Below, one piece after another: positions 6,361-8,584 of a DNA stretch of 8,584 nucleotides (within the stretch, counting starts at the first letter, position 1; the number at the start of each line of letters is the position of its first letter). The notes under the pieces were generated by a model that was not told the DNA's origin, did no database searches, and worked only from the letters and a program-made list of their open reading frames with translations. The stretch is taken from positions 1 through 8,584 of the forward strand of contig JAOTUP010000055.1 in the NCBI GenBank assembly GCA_029863825.1, given 5' to 3'. The DNA is from Acidobacteriota bacterium (GTDB lineage: Bacteria > Acidobacteriota > Thermoanaerobaculia > Multivoradales > JAHEKO01). The translations under genes and the position numbers were made by a program.

Positions 6361-7572
6361 TTAGAGGAGACGGCGCCGACGGATGGGTCGGCCGCGAATC
6401 GTCTTGCGTCGCTCGCGGTACGGTTCGACACCAGCTGCGGAGAGGCGCGGCAACCGAGTCTCGATGGCTTTCTCGATCATCCTGATGAGCTCTTTCTCCT
6501 TCCACGTGGCGATCGTCGAGACCACGCCCTCGGCATCCCCGCGTGCCGTTCTTCCCGCGCGGTGGACGTATTCCTCGACGGTGTCCGGCACGCCGAAGTT
6601 GACGATGTGCTCGATGATCGGGATGTCGATGCCGCGGGCGGCGATATTCGTGGCGATGAGAATCCGGTGCTCCCCCTCGCGCAACCCGTCGAGGGCTCTG
6701 ACCCGTTGTGCCTGGGAGCGGTCCGAGTGGATCCTCTCCGCCGCATGCCCCTCCTGGACGAGCTGCCGGTAGGCCCACTCCGCGTCGATTTTGCGGCGCA
6801 GAAAGACCAGCATGCTGCCGCTCTCGGCGGCCGCCAGCGCCATCAGGCACGGGCGCATGTTGTCGGGCTCTACGAGGTAGAGGCGATGCTCGATGCCGCG
6901 CGCCGTTCGACCGTGCGGGATGATGTCGATGCGCGTGGGCGACTTGAGGAGCCGGTTGGCGAGTCGCTCGATGGGCGGTGGCATGGTGGCGGAGAACATC
7001 ATCGTCTGACGCTCTGTGGGTATCAAGTCCAGCACGTCGGTGATCTGCGGCAGGAATCCGAGGTCGAGCATGTGGTCCGCTTCGTCGAGAACCAGCTTCT
7101 CGATGTGATCGAGCCGAACGTTGCCGCGTCGCACGTGATCGAGCAATCGTCCGGGCGTAGCGACCAGAATGTCCGGCGATTGTTTCAGGGCATCGATCTG
7201 CGGTCCCATCTTGACGCCGCCGATGAGGATCGCCGTGCTCAGATTGTGGTGTGCGCCGACCAGGCGCAGAAACTCGCGCGTCTGCAGGGCGATCTCCCGA
7301 GTGGGGCTCAGAATGAGTCCTCGGACTCCCCGGCCATGCTGCAGGTGCTCTGCCATCGGCAGGCAGAACGCCGCCGTCTTGCCCGAGCCTGTCTCGGCCA
7401 GGCCGAGCACGTCGCCGCCCTCCAGCGCAGCCGGGATCGCCTCGGCCTGGATTCGCGTGGGGTGCTCGAAGCCAATTCTCGTCACTGCCTCGACCAGCGG
7501 TCGACTCAGTCCCAGCTCGGCGAAGTCCTGATCGGTTGTGAGAATGGTCTGGGGAATGGACCGGATCAACAT
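6361..7572 (-). CDS. DEAD-box ATP-dependent RNA helicase (RhlE-like)
   Basis: Unwinds short RNA duplexes and remodels RNA-protein complexes with ATP; relatives act in ribosome assembly and RNA decay in the cytoplasm. The 403 residues hold the full motif set: Q motif (Phe17, GFEHPTRIQ 34-42), I AETGSGKT (59-66), Ia PTREIALQ (90-97), Ib TPGR (139-142), II DEAD (163-166), III SAT (194-196), V ATNIAARGIDI (307-317) and VI HRAGRTAR (337-344). A short Arg-rich tail (386-401) probably binds RNA. The core-plus-short-tail size matches the RhlE/CshA-type minimal helicases, but I cannot fix the orthologue. I chose ATG 7572, 16 residues before the Q motif. An in-frame ATG at 7704 would add 44 basic, low-complexity residues whose codons (AGA, CTA) are less GC3-rich than the body of the gene. 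Neither start has a good ribosome binding site. TAGAAT sits seven bases before ATG 7572, suggesting a leaderless message. Single-gene unit, divergent from the right-hand receptor. Confidence 0.9.
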   Translation of the reverse strand: MLIRSIPQTILTTDQDFAELGLSRPLVEAVTRIGFEHPTRIQAEAIPAALEGGDVLGLAETGSGKTAAFCLPMAEHLQHGRGVRGLILSPTREIALQTREFLRLVGAHHNLSTAILIGGVKMGPQIDALKQSPDILVATPGRLLDHVRRGNVRLDHIEKLVLDEADHMLDLGFLPQITDVLDLIPTERQTMMFSATMPPPIERLANRLLKSPTRIDIIPHGRTARGIEHRLYLVEPDNMRPCLMALAAAESGSMLVFLRRKIDAEWAYRQLVQEGHAAERIHSDRSQAQRVRALDGLREGEHRILIATNIAARGIDIPIIEHIVNFGVPDTVEEYVHRAGRTARGDAEGVVSTIATWKEKELIRMIEKAIETRLPRLSAAGVEPYRERRKTIRGRPIRRRRLL

Positions 7573-7579
7573 CGGGAGG

Positions 7580-7585
7580 ATTCTA
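7580..7585 (-). promoter_or_regulatory. Candidate -10 element directly upstream of the helicase start (leaderless)
   Basis: Minus-strand TAGAAT (5 of 6 matches to TATAAT) ends seven bases before the ATG at 7572-7570. Transcription would then begin at or next to the A of the ATG. The bases between read CCTCCCG and contain no ribosome binding site. No -35 hexamer is evident. The position is as expected for leaderless genes but is unproven. Confidence 0.35.
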
Positions 7586-7687
7586 TCGGCTTCGGTTGCG
7601 GGCTGGGCGTCTTTCCGTCCTGGACCTCTCCGGGACGACTTCAGATTGCCGTCTTGCTCCCCGGATTGGCGCTTTGCTAGGCTCCTC

Positions 7688-7716
7688 TTGAGAGCCGACC
7701 CCATCGGTCATTTCAT
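7688..7716 (+). promoter_or_regulatory. Candidate sigma70-type promoter for the right-hand TonB-dependent receptor
   Basis: TTGAGA at 7688-7693 (5 of 6 to TTGACA) is separated by 17 bases from TTTCAT at 7711-7716 (4 of 6 to TATAAT). Transcription would start near 7723, leaving a leader of about 38 bases before the ATG at 7761. This is the best promoter match in the window, though GC-rich phyla often deviate from the consensus. Confidence 0.4.
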
Positions 7717-7747
7717 GTCTGGACGACGTCGAGTCTTCTCGCCTGTC

Positions 7748-7753
7748 GGAGGG
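7748..7753 (+). promoter_or_regulatory. Ribosome binding site of the right-hand TonB-dependent receptor
   Basis: GGAGGG lies seven bases before the ATG at 7761, ideal spacing, and the encoded protein begins with a clean signal peptide. Together these fix the start of the receptor. Confidence 0.75.
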
Positions 7754-7760
7754 TGTTGTC

Positions 7761-8584
7761 ATGAAGCTACGCAGATCGCTACGGATTGTCTTGTTGGCGT
7801 GCTCGCTGGTCGTGGTCCCGAGTCTTGCTGCGGCGCAGGATCCGGCCGGCCAATCCGAGCCGGGGGAGAGCGAGGAGGATACTGCGGAGCTCGAATCGAT
7901 CGAAGACGTCATCGTTGTGACCGCCTCGCGAACCGAGCAGCGCCTCAACGAGGTGCCGGCCTCGATGACGGTGCTGAGCAGTGAGGACATGGAGAAGATC
8001 CCGGCCGACGATTTCGGCGACTATCTGCGCAACGTGCCGGGGTTGAATGTGGCGCAGATGAGCGCCCGCGATGTTCAGGTGAGCGGTCGAGGTGCCACTT
8101 TCAGCCTCGCCAACAATGAGCTCGTGCTGATGGACAATCGCACGCTGTACCTTGATTTCTTCGGCTTCGTGATGTGGGATTTCGTGCCCATGGATGCCAA
8201 TGAGATCAAGCAGATCGAAGTCGTGCGAGGGCCCGGCAGCGCCGTCTGGGGTGCGAACGCCATGACCGGAGTCATCAATCTCATCACCAAGAAGCCGCGT
8301 GAGATGCAGGGCACGAGTATCAAGCTGGGGGGCGGCGAGCTGGGTACGGCCTTCGCCGCCGTCACTCACGCCGGCGCCAGCGACACTTTCGGTTACAAGA
8401 TCTCGGGCAGTTACTACGAGCAGGACGCCTACGACCGTCCGACCGGGGCCATCCCCGGGTCTCAAGGGTTGGCGAATCCGCTCGGCACGCCGTATCCGGA
8501 CTTCGAGAATCAGGGCACGAAGCAACCGAAGTTCAACCTCCGACTCGACTGGGATCCGAGCGACGGGACATCGTGGAGCTTCTC
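7761..8584 (+). CDS. TonB-dependent receptor, N-terminal part (3' truncated by window edge)
   Basis: Outer-membrane active transporter; 274 complete codons are visible and the frame is open at the right edge, so most of the barrel is missing. A signal peptide occupies 1-25 (basic MKLRRSLR, hydrophobic core, AAA then QD at the cleavage site). An acidic linker (about 31-48, rich in Glu/Ser) leads to a TonB-box-like stretch DVIVVTASR at 49-57. The plug domain (about 64-178) has the standard blocks VPASMTVLSSEDM, LRNVPGLNV, VSGRG, IEVVRGPGSAVWGANAMTGVI and NLITKKPRE. After it come first barrel strands (GYKISGSYYE). There is no carboxypeptidase-regulatory-like domain, unlike the Oar-type family of the left receptor, so the two are different subfamilies rather than a recent duplication. 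The plug resembles the BtuB/siderophore/CirA group, but the substrate cannot be assigned. Strong ribosome binding site GGAGGG; divergent from the helicase. Confidence 0.92.
   Translation, partial: MKLRRSLRIVLLACSLVVVPSLAAAQDPAGQSEPGESEEDTAELESIEDVIVVTASRTEQRLNEVPASMTVLSSEDMEKIPADDFGDYLRNVPGLNVAQMSARDVQVSGRGATFSLANNELVLMDNRTLYLDFFGFVMWDFVPMDANEIKQIEVVRGPGSAVWGANAMTGVINLITKKPREMQGTSIKLGGGELGTAFAAVTHAGASDTFGYKISGSYYEQDAYDRPTGAIPGSQGLANPLGTPYPDFENQGTKQPKFNLRLDWDPSDGTSWSF

Noticed and set aside
6562..7680. A 372-codon plus-strand open frame opposite the helicase.
   Set aside because: It is the exact antisense of the DEAD-box core motifs and has no domain of its own.
7538..7984. An open frame overlapping the start of the right-hand receptor in another frame.
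   Set aside because: The frame beginning at 7761 has a ribosome binding site, signal peptide, TonB box and plug domain, whereas this one has none and overlaps both neighbouring genes.
1..8584. CRISPR arrays, tRNA or rRNA genes, insertion sequences, attachment sites and phage genes.
   Set aside because: I saw no regularly spaced repeats, no tRNA-like arms, no transposase or integrase frames and no terminal inverted repeats.

Overview
The window is a gene-dense, GC-rich stretch of a Gram-negative (diderm) bacterial chromosome. It holds six protein-coding genes, two of them cut by the window edges. Two outer-membrane TonB-dependent receptors sit at the ends. The left one looks like the C-terminal part of a large Oar-like receptor of the kind that is very abundant in Acidobacteriota, and the overall gene style (high GC3, GTG starts, paralogous receptors, SGNH hydrolase, Lon-like protease) fits that phylum. 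This taxonomic call is an inference and another high-GC diderm phylum is possible. There is no sign of phage, transposons, CRISPR arrays, tRNA or rRNA.

Layout, left to right. At 2-1708 (+) is the 3' part of an Oar-like TonB-dependent receptor, followed by a convincing intrinsic terminator at 1755-1785. Converging on it is a minus-strand two-gene operon read from 5097 down to 1860. Its first gene is an 805-residue Lon-like AAA+ Ser/Lys protease with an intact Walker A motif and catalytic dyad. Its second gene is a tandem universal stress protein whose GTG start lies one base past the protease stop codon, with its ribosome binding site inside the end of the protease gene. Divergent from the operon, across a 217-base gap, is a membrane-anchored SGNH/GDSL hydrolase (5315-6295, +). 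It converges on a DEAD-box RNA helicase of the RhlE-like type (7572-6361, -). A divergent gap of 188 bases then leads into the 5' part of a second TonB-dependent receptor (7761 to the window end, +), with signal peptide, TonB box and plug domain.

Functionally, the centre reads as stress and RNA/protein quality control: an ATP-dependent protease translationally coupled to a stress protein, and nearby a cold-shock/ribosome-type RNA helicase. The flanks concern envelope transport. The genes other than the protease-USP pair are in separate transcription units, so there is no strong case for one integrated system.

I did not find a clearly novel system. The points most worth following up are the Lon-like protease/USP coupling, a possible leaderless start of the helicase, the non-canonical C-terminus and cysteine pairs of the left receptor, and an ATP-type glycine motif in the USP that lacks its final Ser/Thr.
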